Part shown: positions 1 to 7,573 of the stretch, piece after piece
Position numbering within the stretch: the first letter of the stretch is position 1
Layout: each line of letters opens with the position of its first letter
NCBI GenBank assembly: GCA_029067085.1
Contig: JAIEFE010000010.1
Location: 1 to 64,000, forward strand
Source of the DNA: Lachnospiraceae bacterium
GTDB taxonomy: Bacteria; Bacillota; Clostridia; Lachnospirales; Lachnospiraceae
Length of the DNA stretch: 64,000 nt
Direction: 5' to 3'
Program-made: the position numbers and the translations under genes
Notes under the pieces: generated by a model
Seen by the model: only the letters and a program-made list of their open reading frames with translations
The model's database searches: none
Told to the model about the DNA's origin: nothing

Positions 1-351
1 CGTATCGTCAACATTCAGTTTCCGAACTACCTGTTCTTTCGAAAGACCAAGGTTTCTCTCCATTCCCTGAATCCCCAGATCATGCGTATATGTATAACCG
101 TTTCCGTCGTCGGGAGAGGTCAGATGCACAACACCGATCTTTACTTTCTCTAACGGAATGCCTGTTTCTTCACTTTCAGCACTTTGGGCGCTATCTTCCC
201 CGTTCTCCTGCTGTGCCTGTGAAGAAACGTTGCCGCCCGCTGTTGTATACCCCTCATTTGTAGCATAATCCTCAATCGCAGTATTTCCACATGCCGTAAG
301 CATAACGCATACTAATAACAACATTACGGATTTCCAATGTTTTTTTCTCAT
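1..351 (-). CDS. BMP/PnrA-family substrate-binding lipoprotein, N-terminal part
   Basis: The first 117 codons are present; the rest lies beyond the window edge. Translation starts with a charged n-region, a hydrophobic stretch and the lipobox LTAC (Cys about residue 20), so the protein should be lipid-anchored outside the membrane. A Ser/Glu/Gln-rich linker follows, then the domain start IGVVHLTSPDDGNGYTYTHD and a helix GIQGMERNLGL. This matches the opening of the BMP (basic membrane protein, PnrA-like) family, whose known members bind nucleosides or similar ligands for an ABC importer. The ligand cannot be read from this fragment. The ATG at 351 is preceded by GAGGAG about 10 bases upstream. 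Confidence 0.7.
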   Translation of the reverse strand, partial: MRKKHWKSVMLLLVCVMLTACGNTAIEDYATNEGYTTAGGNVSSQAQQENGEDSAQSAESEETGIPLEKVKIGVVHLTSPDDGNGYTYTHDLGIQGMERNLGLSKEQVVRKLNVDDT

Positions 352-370
352 TCTGCGCTCTCCTCAGTCA

Positions 371-415
371 AATTAATCAAAAATTATTACTGTCAAAATT
401 TTACCAAAAAGTAAA
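371..415 (-). promoter_or_regulatory. Possible promoter and operator of the BMP lipoprotein gene
   Basis: On the minus strand a TTGACA box (391-396) lies about 40 bases upstream of the BMP start, without a convincing -10 box at normal spacing. Just upstream sits the inverted repeat TTTAC-N6-GTAAA (400-415), which could be an operator. This is a weak call. Confidence 0.3.
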
Positions 416-501
416 TAATAATGCAATCTATTCGTAATCTTGGCACTCGCTGCCTCCTTCGTTTTCATGCTGACTTGGCATGGTCTTGATTAGAAAACAT
501 T

Positions 502-1815
502 TTATTCATTCGATGTATATCTTACCATCAGAATAATAACAACGATTGCCACTAACAATTCTGTGATCGGCATAGCAAACCAGATAGAATCCGCTCCTGC
601 CAAAGCGGGCAGGGCATAAATCAAAATCCCGCTGACAGCCATCCCCCTTGCAACAGAAACAAAGAAAGAGGCTCTCGGCTTCATTAATGACTGAAAATAA
701 TAGGTAGAAAAGATATTCAGCGGCAATAGCAGGAATGATATGCCATAACTGCGCATAATGGACGGTGCGATCCGGCAGACAGATTCTGTCGGAGCCATAA
801 ACACACGGATAAATCCATTGGGAACTGCCCAGATGGATATTGTCCATATCACACTGAAAAATATTACTGTATATATTGCATACCGAAGGGTCCCTTTGAT
901 ACGGTTCCAGTTGCCCGCGCCGTAATTAACAGATAGCATAGGCTGCGCCGCCTGTCCTACGCTATATGCGCAGCACTGTACGATCGTGCTGACATTTACA
1001 ATGACACCATAAACAGATAAGGCATCTGTCCCAAAATATCTTACGATCTGTCGGTTAAACAGCATTGTCAAAAAGCCCATTGCCACGTCAATGAAAAAAG
1101 TGGAAAAGCCGGTCACCAAAACCTGCTGCGCTTTTTTATAAAACGAGGAAGGAATAACAAAACGCAGACTGTTTTTCTGTGTGAGAAAATGAGAAAGCAT
1201 GACCACACAAGTAATCACTGCCCCTATTGCGGTCGCTAATCCCGCACCCTGTATTCCCATGTCCAAAGTAAAAACGAAGAAGTAATCTCCAAAAATATTA
1301 AAGATACCGCCGCCTAAAACTGCTGCCGTTGCCAGAGCCGGCGCATTATCATTCCGTAAAAATGCTGCCAGCATTTGATTAAAAAGAAAAGCAGGGACTA
1401 CAAATTTAACGGGAATCAGATATTCTTTTGCCAGAGGCAAAAGCGTTTCCTCTGCGCCAAAAATCATCAGCATTTCTGTATCAAAAAACAAAACTGCTCC
1501 CCAGCAAACGATTGCAAGGGCTATTGTACCTATCAATGCCGCTGAAAAATATTCATTCTGCGCTTTTGTATCGCCTTTTCCTTTTGCACTGCCAAGCAGC
1601 ACAGAACCGCCGATTCCTGTTAAAAGTCCCAGACTGTATATAATATTCCAGATCGGAGCTACGACGGCAAGTGCTGCCGTGCCGCTTGGTCCCTGATACT
1701 GCCCCACCATTGCCATATCCACAATACCATAAATGGAACTGATCAATGCACTCCCAAAAGCCGCCGTTAAATACTTGAAATAAATCTGCCTGACATTTCC
1801 GGATATCATATCCAT
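502..1815 (-). CDS. MATE-family multidrug/Na+ antiporter
   Basis: The 437-residue protein is hydrophobic throughout, with about 12 membrane segments, the usual MATE length and topology. The N-terminal part carries the family pattern ALISSIYGIVDMAMVGQY; the second half repeats the fold (FFIDVAMGFLTMLFN). MATE proteins export cationic drugs or metabolites in exchange for Na+ or H+. Its start has GGGAG about 8 bases upstream. A leader of roughly 115 nt with a terminator-like hairpin precedes it, so expression may be controlled by attenuation. It is one of three MATE genes in the window; the substrate is unknown. Confidence 0.9.
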   Translation of the reverse strand: MDMISGNVRQIYFKYLTAAFGSALISSIYGIVDMAMVGQYQGPSGTAALAVVAPIWNIIYSLGLLTGIGGSVLLGSAKGKGDTKAQNEYFSAALIGTIALAIVCWGAVLFFDTEMLMIFGAEETLLPLAKEYLIPVKFVVPAFLFNQMLAAFLRNDNAPALATAAVLGGGIFNIFGDYFFVFTLDMGIQGAGLATAIGAVITCVVMLSHFLTQKNSLRFVIPSSFYKKAQQVLVTGFSTFFIDVAMGFLTMLFNRQIVRYFGTDALSVYGVIVNVSTIVQCCAYSVGQAAQPMLSVNYGAGNWNRIKGTLRYAIYTVIFFSVIWTISIWAVPNGFIRVFMAPTESVCRIAPSIMRSYGISFLLLPLNIFSTYYFQSLMKPRASFFVSVARGMAVSGILIYALPALAGADSIWFAMPITELLVAIVVIILMVRYTSNE

Positions 1816-1835
1816 TTTCTCATCTCCCTTACAAC

Positions 1836-1886
1836 AAAAAAAGCCGGTAAGAAAACAGGTGTCTCAACCTGTTACCTTATCCAGCT
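1836..1886 (-). terminator. Terminator/attenuator hairpin in the MATE leader
   Basis: Read on the minus strand, AGCTGG (1886-1881) pairs with CCGGCT (1847-1842), followed inward by TAAG/CTTA and CAGGT/ACCTG around a TGAGAC loop, and ends in a run of seven T. It has the form of an intrinsic terminator but lies between a consensus promoter and the MATE start, so it should stop most transcripts unless an antiterminating state forms. A seven-codon frame (1892-1872, MMSWIR) runs into the 5' arm and could be a leader peptide. The class of attenuator is not recognised. Confidence 0.75.
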
Positions 1887-1930
1887 CATCATTTCCAACG
1901 AATGACTCACCCTCCGAGTAATCAATTTGA

Positions 1931-1959
1931 ATCATAGCAAAAGAAAGTCAAATTGTCAA
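1931..1959 (-). promoter_or_regulatory. Consensus sigma-A promoter of the MATE gene
   Basis: On the minus strand TTGACA (1959-1954) and TATGAT (1936-1931) are separated by exactly 17 bases. The predicted transcript would begin near 1924 and run through the leader hairpin before the MATE start codon at 1815. Confidence 0.85.
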
Positions 1960-1977
1960 ATATCAACTTCTCTTCTC

Positions 1978-2847
1978 CTAAAACAGCGACAGCTGCTCAT
2001 ACCCCTTATTTTCCGGAAATGCATGCAGATACGCAAAGACCTCATCGACATCGCTCACAATATGATTCTCGACACAAAACGTCTTAAAATATGCCATCAG
2101 CTCCCCGGCATGGTCGCTCGGCAGCTCATAATCATACCCGAATCTACGGTGATATTTCTCATGCAGCCCCGGGAAATGCCTGTCAAGCGCTGCATAAAAA
2201 TACTCCCGGTCACCCTGCCGTAAAGTCATACCCATCCCAAAGCAGATAATACCGTACACGCCTGCATCCCTGCAATATTCCAGAATCCCCTGAATATTTT
2301 CTTTGGTATCGTTGATATAAGGCAGGATCGGAGACAGCCATACCACCGTAGGAATCCCATTCTCCTGCAGAATCTTAAGCACTTCATAGCGTCGTCTGGT
2401 GGTACAGACCTGGGGCTCCACGATACGGCACAGTTCCTCATCATAGGTGGTCAGTGTCATCTGTACCACACACTTTGCCTTGCGATGAATACTCATCAAA
2501 AGATCGAGATCCCGCAGGACCCGGTCCGACTTCGTCTGCACTGTGGCACCGAAACCATACCGATCGATCAGCTCCAGACATTTCCTCGTCAGCTGCAGTT
2601 CCTCCTCACAGTGCATATAGGGATCGCACATGGCACCCGTTCCGATCATACACTTTTTTCGCTTACTGCGAAGCGCCCGCTCTAAAAGTTCCGGTGCATT
2701 CTGTTTCACCTCGATATCCTCAAAAGCATGGGTAAACTGATAGCAGGCGCTCCGGCTGTCACAGTAAATACAGCCGTGCGTACAGCCCCGATAAAGATTC
2801 ATTCCGTTCTGGGAGGACAAAATCCCCTTTGCATCTACGAAGTGCAT
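1978..2847 (-). CDS. SPL-family radical SAM protein
   Basis: The 289-residue protein carries the radical SAM cluster motif CTHGCIYC near residue 22, a CX3CX2C arrangement that ligates a 4Fe-4S cluster and uses S-adenosylmethionine. Downstream sequence (MIGTGAMCDPYMHCEEE, QTKSDRVLRDLDLL) matches the spore-photoproduct-lyase-like (Rv2578c-type) subgroup. The cellular substrate of this subgroup is not established. The start at 2847 is preferred over an upstream in-frame Met because AAGGAG lies 9 bases before it; it sits one base after the stop of the PAP2 gene, so the two are probably co-transcribed. Confidence 0.85.
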   Translation of the reverse strand: MHFVDAKGILSSQNGMNLYRGCTHGCIYCDSRSACYQFTHAFEDIEVKQNAPELLERALRSKRKKCMIGTGAMCDPYMHCEEELQLTRKCLELIDRYGFGATVQTKSDRVLRDLDLLMSIHRKAKCVVQMTLTTYDEELCRIVEPQVCTTRRRYEVLKILQENGIPTVVWLSPILPYINDTKENIQGILEYCRDAGVYGIICFGMGMTLRQGDREYFYAALDRHFPGLHEKYHRRFGYDYELPSDHAGELMAYFKTFCVENHIVSDVDEVFAYLHAFPENKGYEQLSLF

Positions 2848-2848
2848 A

Positions 2849-3394
2849 CTAACTGCGCTCCTTTTTCCAGATCCGCTCCACAATCACTTCCGCTGCATAG
2901 CTGATCAGAATACCGCTTACCACACCAAACAGCACATCACTGGGATAATGCACTCCCACATACAACCGTGAAAGCGAGATCACGATTGCAAAAACAAACG
3001 CCGGAATCCCGTAACGTTTCGGCAGCCTGCGCAGCATGATACAGGCAGCCGAAAAAGCGCATCCTGCATGCCCCGAAGGAAAGGAGAGATCCCCCGGCCG
3101 TTTCACCAGATAGGTCAACCCTTCTATCACCTCATAGGGCCTGGTCCGGGCAACCAGATTTTTCAAGAGCATATTGTTGATCAGCAAAGTACCGATCAGT
3201 GCCACCGCCATCATACAGCCCACTCTCCTCGTCTTAGGCAACAGCAGTATCAGGAGCGTCAGAAGAATCCATATTGCTCCGCCGTTTCCTAGGTTCGTGA
3301 TCACTTTTAAGATTGGCGTAAGCACCGGATTCCTGAAATATTCCTGAATCCATAACAGTATTCCGCCATCCAGTTCAGATAAAAATTGTAACAT
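2849..3394 (-). CDS. PAP2-superfamily membrane phosphatase
   Basis: This 181-residue integral membrane protein has all three PAP2 signature blocks: KNLVARTRP, the PSGH block with catalytic His, and SRLYVGVHYPSD with the second His. Members dephosphorylate lipid phosphates such as undecaprenyl pyrophosphate or phosphatidic acid at the outer membrane face; the substrate here is not determined. It has about six membrane segments. Its stop nearly touches the start of the radical SAM gene, indicating a two-gene unit. Confidence 0.88.
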   Translation of the reverse strand: MLQFLSELDGGILLWIQEYFRNPVLTPILKVITNLGNGGAIWILLTLLILLLPKTRRVGCMMAVALIGTLLINNMLLKNLVARTRPYEVIEGLTYLVKRPGDLSFPSGHAGCAFSAACIMLRRLPKRYGIPAFVFAIVISLSRLYVGVHYPSDVLFGVVSGILISYAAEVIVERIWKKERS

Positions 3395-3448
3395 AGTCAG
3401 TCCCTCATCACTTTCCTCGTTTCTCTATTGTAAATTTCCGTTTGCCGG

Positions 3449-3946
3449 CTATACCTCGATATAGTAAGGACAGATATCCTCATACTGTCCGTTTTTCAAC
3501 CGAAATCCTTTCGGAATTGTCCCCAACTGCTTAAAACCGATTCTCTCGTACAGATGTCTTGCATGTATGTTACTGGCTACCACAGCGTTAAACTGCAGAA
3601 CACGAAATCCGGCCGCATGAGCCTGTTCTATGCAGTCCTTTACCAGCTTCTCCCCGATATGTAATCCTCTGCTGGCTGAGGCCACCGCGTAGCTTGCGTT
3701 TGCAATGTGTCCACATCTGCCAATGTTGTTAGGGTGCAGGATATACATACCCAGAATTTCACCCGTCTCCTGCTTCTCGGCCACACCGCAATAGCTCTGC
3801 TCTGCAAAAAATTCTTTGCCTGAATCTTTGGTCAGATACTCCTCCTGGGGAAATGCAACCCCCTCCTCCACCACCTCGTTCCAGATCGAAACCATTGCAG
3901 TTACGTCCTTTTCTTCATATTTTCTTATGATAATATCTGTATTCAT
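3449..3946 (-). CDS. GNAT-family N-acetyltransferase
   Basis: The 165-residue protein has the single-domain GNAT fold, with the acetyl-CoA loop region SRGLHIGEKLV at about residues 96-106 and the C-terminal signature NIHARHLYERIGFKQLG. The overall pattern resembles the phosphinothricin/YncA-like subgroup, but the acceptor substrate cannot be named. It is the last gene of the one-strand accessory array and follows the metallo-beta-lactamase gene by 14 bases. Confidence 0.85.
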   Translation of the reverse strand: MNTDIIIRKYEEKDVTAMVSIWNEVVEEGVAFPQEEYLTKDSGKEFFAEQSYCGVAEKQETGEILGMYILHPNNIGRCGHIANASYAVASASRGLHIGEKLVKDCIEQAHAAGFRVLQFNAVVASNIHARHLYERIGFKQLGTIPKGFRLKNGQYEDICPYYIEV

Positions 3947-3960
3947 TCGCTTTTTCTCCT

Positions 3961-4665
3961 CTATATATCATCAACTATATTTTCATTTGCGTGTGCATAA
4001 TAAATTATCTTCGGATCATAACTCATTATAAGTTTCCAATCCTCTTTCAATTTCTCGTTTTCCTCGTAAGCATCAAGATAGTTTATCGGTTCCAAATCCC
4101 CGACAAAACAAGTTCCATTATCCAAAATAAGAGATACACTGTCATTGCTATGACTTGGAGTAGATATTATTTCTCCCTCTATTCCTACGTCATGAAGAAA
4201 GGTCCTGCTCTCTTCCCATTTAACAAGAACAGCCTCGTTCTCCTCTATAGGCATATATTCTGTGCGCTTCTCTCTACGAAATATCTCATCAGAAAAATGG
4301 ACATATTCAACCTGTGTATCAAGCAATAGCAATTTTACACCCAATTGCATGAGTTCGCTGACAAGTCCCATATGATCCGGGTGATAATGTGTTGCCAAAA
4401 CATAGGTTATATCACTTAATCTGATCGCGTTCTTTTTTAGTTCCTTATAAAACAAGGGTAATGTACCTGCATAGTCAGTATCAACAAGTAAACCACCACT
4501 TGTCCCACGAATAAAAAAAGTATTTGTATTGCCATACTTCAGCCTGCTTACCAAATTCATCATATCTACCAATCTTTCTGCCTCTGTGCCAAGTGGTTTT
4601 AGTTCATCGTCAAACCAAAAGCACCATCCGGAATGAAGAAATACATTTCCAGCTTGTTTTAACAT
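3961..4665 (-). CDS. Metallo-beta-lactamase-fold hydrolase
   Basis: The zinc motif THYHPDH (near residue 91), TPSHS and the GDLEP segment identify the metallo-beta-lactamase fold; the protein is 234 residues long as drawn. Typical members hydrolyse thioesters, lactones or similar substrates; nothing indicates a true beta-lactamase. The first 34 residues look unlike the fold and directly follow a broken GNAT remnant, so the original start may be Met35 or Met36 (about 4563/4560), with the present N-terminus created by a junction. Neighbouring genes are GNATs on both sides. Confidence 0.8.
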   Translation of the reverse strand: MLKQAGNVFLHSGWCFWFDDELKPLGTEAERLVDMMNLVSRLKYGNTNTFFIRGTSGGLLVDTDYAGTLPLFYKELKKNAIRLSDITYVLATHYHPDHMGLVSELMQLGVKLLLLDTQVEYVHFSDEIFRREKRTEYMPIEENEAVLVKWEESRTFLHDVGIEGEIISTPSHSNDSVSLILDNGTCFVGDLEPINYLDAYEENEKLKEDWKLIMSYDPKIIYYAHANENIVDDI

Positions 4666-4763
4666 TCAACAATCAAAGCTGGCTCTCTTCTTTTGCCATA
4701 TTCCTTACTGGCTTTTATAAGAAGTGTTCCAATTCCTTTGTTCCGCTCGCTCTCCGGAATTTT
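4666..4763 (-). pseudogene. Scrap of a GNAT acetyltransferase
   Basis: Translation of the minus strand gives SERNKGIGTLLIKASKEYGK followed by a stop at 4668-4666. RNKGIGTLLIKAS is the acetyl-CoA-binding motif of GNAT proteins; neither the N-terminal nor the C-terminal part of the gene is nearby. The scrap abuts the start of the metallo-beta-lactamase frame and shows that a further GNAT gene was once here. Confidence 0.6.
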
Positions 4764-5285
4764 TCATTTTAGCTTTTCCCATTCTTCACGCTTTATGGCA
4801 TATGCATATGATATTCCATTCTTTTCATCGGGATATTCTTTCACTTTCCTCATGCCATTTGCAACGGCAGTAGAATAGGAACCGATATTTGTATATTTCA
4901 TGTAAGAATATAGACAATCATATTCTGTATTCATAAATGCCCAATCTCTAACCGCTCTTGCTGCCTCACTTCCAAAACCTTTCCTCCAATGGTTTTTATG
5001 AATGTGATACCCTATTTCAGGCAGTGATTCCCCATCAATATTCTGTATTGTCAGTCCGCAGTCGCCGATAAACTCACCTGTTTCTTTTAAAACAACAGCC
5101 CACAAACCAAAGCCATATTCCTTATAGTTTTGGAGATTCCACTCAATCCATTTCATAGTTCGCTCTTTATCAAAAGGTTTAGGATAATGCTGCATGGTTT
5201 CTGCGTCTGACACTATTTCATATAACGCATTGAAATCCTGTAATGTATATTCTCTCAGAATCAATCTTTCTGTTTCAATAATCAT
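4764..5285 (-). CDS. RimJ/RimL-type GNAT acetyltransferase
   Basis: The 173-residue protein opens with IIETERLILREYTLQDF, the typical start of RimJ/RimL-like acetyltransferases, and carries the acetyl-CoA motif NHWRKGFGSEAARAV near residue 97. Relatives acetylate protein N-termini or small molecules; the target here is unknown. GGAGGG lies a few bases upstream of the ATG, and a boundary repeat (5294-5334) sits immediately upstream. Confidence 0.87.
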   Translation of the reverse strand: MIIETERLILREYTLQDFNALYEIVSDAETMQHYPKPFDKERTMKWIEWNLQNYKEYGFGLWAVVLKETGEFIGDCGLTIQNIDGESLPEIGYHIHKNHWRKGFGSEAARAVRDWAFMNTEYDCLYSYMKYTNIGSYSTAVANGMRKVKEYPDEKNGISYAYAIKREEWEKLK

Positions 5286-5293
5286 ATTCCCTC

Positions 5294-5334
5294 CTGAAAA
5301 TTTCGATTTTTCAGCCAGCTAAACCAAAATTTAT
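5294..5334 (-). repeat. Array boundary repeat, copy F
   Basis: On the minus strand the segment begins AAATTTTGGTTTAGCTGG and ends GAAATTT, giving an inverted AAATTT/GAAATTT frame around a core like that of the other boundary elements (TTTGTC replaced by TTTAGC). It separates a scrap of a coiled-coil gene from the next GNAT start. This is a divergent copy. Confidence 0.45.
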
Positions 5335-5341
5335 ATATAAT

Positions 5342-5374
5342 ATCATCATAATCCTTTTGAATTGCCCGCAGCAC
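5342..5374 (-). pseudogene. Scrap of the small coiled-coil gene found at 6378-6575
   Basis: The minus strand encodes VLRAIQKDYDD, matching MLQAIQKEYDE in the intact 65-residue protein at 6378-6575, and the DNA is nearly identical over about 30 bases. Only this piece remains, with no start codon and a following stop. It indicates a second, deleted copy of that gene in the array. Confidence 0.6.
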
Positions 5375-5381
5375 TTGTTAA

Positions 5382-5825
5382 TCACACTAATCTTTGCATA
5401 TATATTTTTTCCACTGACCCCCATGGAGCTGTTTTACGGTCTATGATCTCAAAACCATATTTCTCATATAAATTTTCATGATCACTCACAATATGTACCC
5501 TGTCAAATCCAATTGATCTTAAATAATCCATTGCATACTGTATCAGTTTTTGGCTCAGCCTGTTTCCTCTATATTCTTCATCAACAAACAGATAGCCAAT
5601 ATAAGGGGTATAGCTTACATCCGGAATGCAATCTGTCTTTGCCACTGTACAAAATCCACAGATTTTCTGATCGTCTAAGGCAATGATAACCCGTTCCCAT
5701 TCTGTAAACAGGTTATTGTCCATAGCATCGGCTAATGATTTACCGGCATTCCATGAACAGTTTCTTGCATAATCTCTTACTTTATTCCACATCCCGTCTG
5801 ATGATGTAATCATTCTGAAATCCAT
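5382..5825 (-). CDS. GNAT-family N-acetyltransferase
   Basis: The 147-residue protein shows the GNAT core: ICGFCTVAKTD for the central strands, then YLFVDEEYRGNRLSQKLIQY as the acetyl-CoA motif and a C-terminal ENLYEKYGFEIIDR. The substrate is unknown. Read as part of the one-strand array; the region just upstream holds boundary repeat A. Confidence 0.85.
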   Translation of the reverse strand: MDFRMITSSDGMWNKVRDYARNCSWNAGKSLADAMDNNLFTEWERVIIALDDQKICGFCTVAKTDCIPDVSYTPYIGYLFVDEEYRGNRLSQKLIQYAMDYLRSIGFDRVHIVSDHENLYEKYGFEIIDRKTAPWGSVEKIYMQRLV

Positions 5826-5847
5826 TCTTGATTTCCTCTCTTAGAAG

Positions 5848-5882
5848 AATTTACATTTTCCAATGTGACAAATTGAAATTTA
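5848..5882 (-). repeat. Array boundary repeat, copy A
   Basis: Starting at the stop codon of the 5880-6341 gene the minus strand reads TAAATTTCAATTTGTCAC, then ATTGGAAAATGTAAATT. CAAT/ATTG pair around TTTGTCAC and AATTT/AAATT frame the element. The core TTTGTCA is shared with the copies at 11645, 15241 and, less exactly, the others. Confidence 0.6.
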
Positions 5883-6341
5883 TCGAACCCGTTCCTCCTT
5901 TTGAATCGTAAATCCCGTCTCTAAGTATAACTTTACCGCATATTGGTTCCATTCAGCAACATGCAAAGTGATTTCATCATAACCCTGTTTTTTTATATGA
6001 TTTATCCCCCATAATAGTATCTTTCGGCCTAAACCCTGTCTTTGAAACGCCTTAGCAACAAACAGGTCATCTATTTCATTTCCGTAGCATGAAACAGACC
6101 CTGCAATCACTCCGTTTTTCAAACAAAGATATGTATTACTTGCTTTATCTTTCATTTGAGAATATCTCGAATAAAAATTGATTGGTTCAACTTCCAAAGC
6201 TTTTCTCATTTCACAAAAACATTCATTATATTTTTGCTTATATTCATCCCAATATTTCTTCTGAAAAGGTATCAAAAACACTTCGTCACTATATTCTACT
6301 TCTTTTTTAAATGACATTTCATAGGCGATTATTTCTTTCAC
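5880..6341 (-). CDS. GNAT-family N-acetyltransferase
   Basis: The 153-residue protein has GVIAGSVSCYGNEIDDLFV followed by the acetyl-CoA motif FQRQGLGRKILLWGI and the C-terminal AVKLYLETGFTIQKE. These are standard GNAT core features. The acceptor is unknown. Its stop codon forms the first three bases of boundary repeat A. Confidence 0.87.
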   Translation of the reverse strand: MKEIIAYEMSFKKEVEYSDEVFLIPFQKKYWDEYKQKYNECFCEMRKALEVEPINFYSRYSQMKDKASNTYLCLKNGVIAGSVSCYGNEIDDLFVAKAFQRQGLGRKILLWGINHIKKQGYDEITLHVAEWNQYAVKLYLETGFTIQKEERVR

Positions 6342-6377
6342 TGTATTTCTCCGTAAATTCCATATGACGTTCGGGAC

Positions 6378-6575
6378 TTATCGTTCCAGAAGTCCATAAA
6401 TTTCATATCTTGAAAGCATATTTTGAAGCGCAACTTTTGTTCCCATAAGCTGCTTATAAGTCACAGTCTTTGTCTTATCTTCCGCCTTCAACTTTTCCAT
6501 CTTACTTACTGTTTCATCATATTCCTTTTGAATTGCCTGCAGCATTTTTTCAAATTTCTCTTCACGTTCAGACAT
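6378..6575 (-). CDS. Small coiled-coil protein, unknown function
   Basis: A 65-residue, highly charged, helix-prone protein (MSEREEKFEKMLQAIQKEYD...) with heptad-like spacing. No signal peptide or membrane segment is visible and no family is recognised. A good ribosome site (AGAGGAGAAATT) precedes the ATG. A scrap of a second copy lies at 5342-5374, which supports this as a real, once-duplicated gene of the array. Confidence 0.65.
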   Translation of the reverse strand: MSEREEKFEKMLQAIQKEYDETVSKMEKLKAEDKTKTVTYKQLMGTKVALQNMLSRYEIYGLLER

Positions 6576-6599
6576 AATTTCTCCTCTAGCTCCTATGGA

Positions 6600-6632
6600 G
6601 TAAATCCAATTCTCCGGCTATACAAATTGTGT
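6600..6632 (-). repeat. Array boundary repeat, variant copy
   Basis: Between the stop of the 6636-7097 gene and the next start the minus strand reads CAATTTGTATAGCCGG and then AGAATTGGATTTAC. It shares the left core CAATTTGT and the right arm GGATTTAC with copies A and C but lacks the central TCA. Similar variants occur at 3431-3455, 6352-6380 and 7113-7140. Confidence 0.4.
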
Positions 6633-6635
6633 TTT

Positions 6636-7097
6636 CTATGATAATTCACATATAAAATGCGGAATAGCTCTTCCATCGATCATTGATTGGGCCGTGCCAT
6701 CTTGTATCGCACCCATTTTCTCATAGAATCCTACTGCCTGATTACTGGTAACAAAATGGATTTTTCTGATTTCATGTTCTTTGCACCAATTTGTCATATG
6801 ATTCCACATTTGTTTTCCATATCCTTTTCCTAAATCCTGCTTCGAAACATAAAAATATTCCAATTCCCACATTTCAAACTCACATCTCAACCCCCAAAAC
6901 GCAACCGGAATAAAATTTTCCCAAATTACATACACAGGATTATTCAAAATAAATTTTTCAGTTATATTAAATTTACTGTCGAACGTGTCCATAAACTTCT
7001 TATCATAGCCCCAATGAGCTTCTGATTTATGTGCGAGCGCTCGCAAATTTTCCACATCTTCAGGTATCGCCTGAACAAATCGCATCATACCTTCCAT
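6636..7097 (-). CDS. GNAT-family N-acetyltransferase
   Basis: The 153-residue protein contains FIPVAFWGLRCEFEMWELEY, then the acetyl-CoA loop KQDLGKGYGKQMW and the C-terminal signature NQAVGFYEKMGAIQDG. Relatives with this layout acetylate small molecules; the substrate is not known. The first Met is used here; Met4/Met5 are equally possible. Confidence 0.85.
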   Translation of the reverse strand: MEGMMRFVQAIPEDVENLRALAHKSEAHWGYDKKFMDTFDSKFNITEKFILNNPVYVIWENFIPVAFWGLRCEFEMWELEYFYVSKQDLGKGYGKQMWNHMTNWCKEHEIRKIHFVTSNQAVGFYEKMGAIQDGTAQSMIDGRAIPHFICELS

Positions 7098-7132
7098 TGT
7101 CTTTGCTCTTCTCCGTTACCGCATTTTAACAA

Positions 7133-7573
7133 TCAATTTGACTGCGCTTCATCAAAAAATAAATTTGAACATTTAACTGACAATAATGCCTTTATATCGT
7201 CAAGGTGCTCCTTGCAAGTAACACGATAATGAATCCAGCCCCCATCACCGCAGGGATATTTGTTGTCTATATATTCTTTTGTGTATTTTTGAAGTTGATC
7301 GTAAACAGATTTATATTGCTTATCTGATAACCGCAACATAACCGTGAAAGCATTGTCCTCAGCAAAAATGTTACATATAAGCTTGTTTTTCTTTTTATGA
7401 GCAACTCCCCAGCCATAATTATTTCCATACGGGAAGACAATTTTTTGCTCTGTATTAAAAATGGAAGTCAGCCATTCGTTTAACAAAGAAAATCTTTCTG
7501 CATTTTCACCACAAAACACTGTCATTTCTTCGATTGTAGGTGCTTCCTGTTTATTAAGCATCCTTTCGTACAT
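7133..7573 (-). CDS. DUF3788-family protein
   Basis: The 146-residue protein has the DUF3788 pattern: MLNKQEAPT at the start, KIVFPYGNNYGWGVAHKKK in the middle and AFTVMLRLSDKQY. The family is common in Firmicutes accessory regions, without an assigned biochemical role. The start at 7573 is chosen because GGAGG lies 5 bases before it; the gene overlaps the 3' end of the terpenoid-cyclase-like gene by 20 bases, which implies translational coupling. Confidence 0.8.
   Translation of the reverse strand: MYERMLNKQEAPTIEEMTVFCGENAERFSLLNEWLTSIFNTEQKIVFPYGNNYGWGVAHKKKNKLICNIFAEDNAFTVMLRLSDKQYKSVYDQLQKYTKEYIDNKYPCGDGGWIHYRVTCKEHLDDIKALLSVKCSNLFFDEAQSN

Noticed and set aside
1860..1930. Known riboswitch (fluoride, preQ1, guanidine, c-di-GMP) in the MATE leader
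   Set aside because: None of the conserved cores of these classes can be read in the sequence; only the terminator hairpin is supported.
3961..4665. Beta-lactamase conferring resistance
   Set aside because: The motif arrangement fits general metallo-hydrolases and there is no signal peptide as expected for secreted lactamases.
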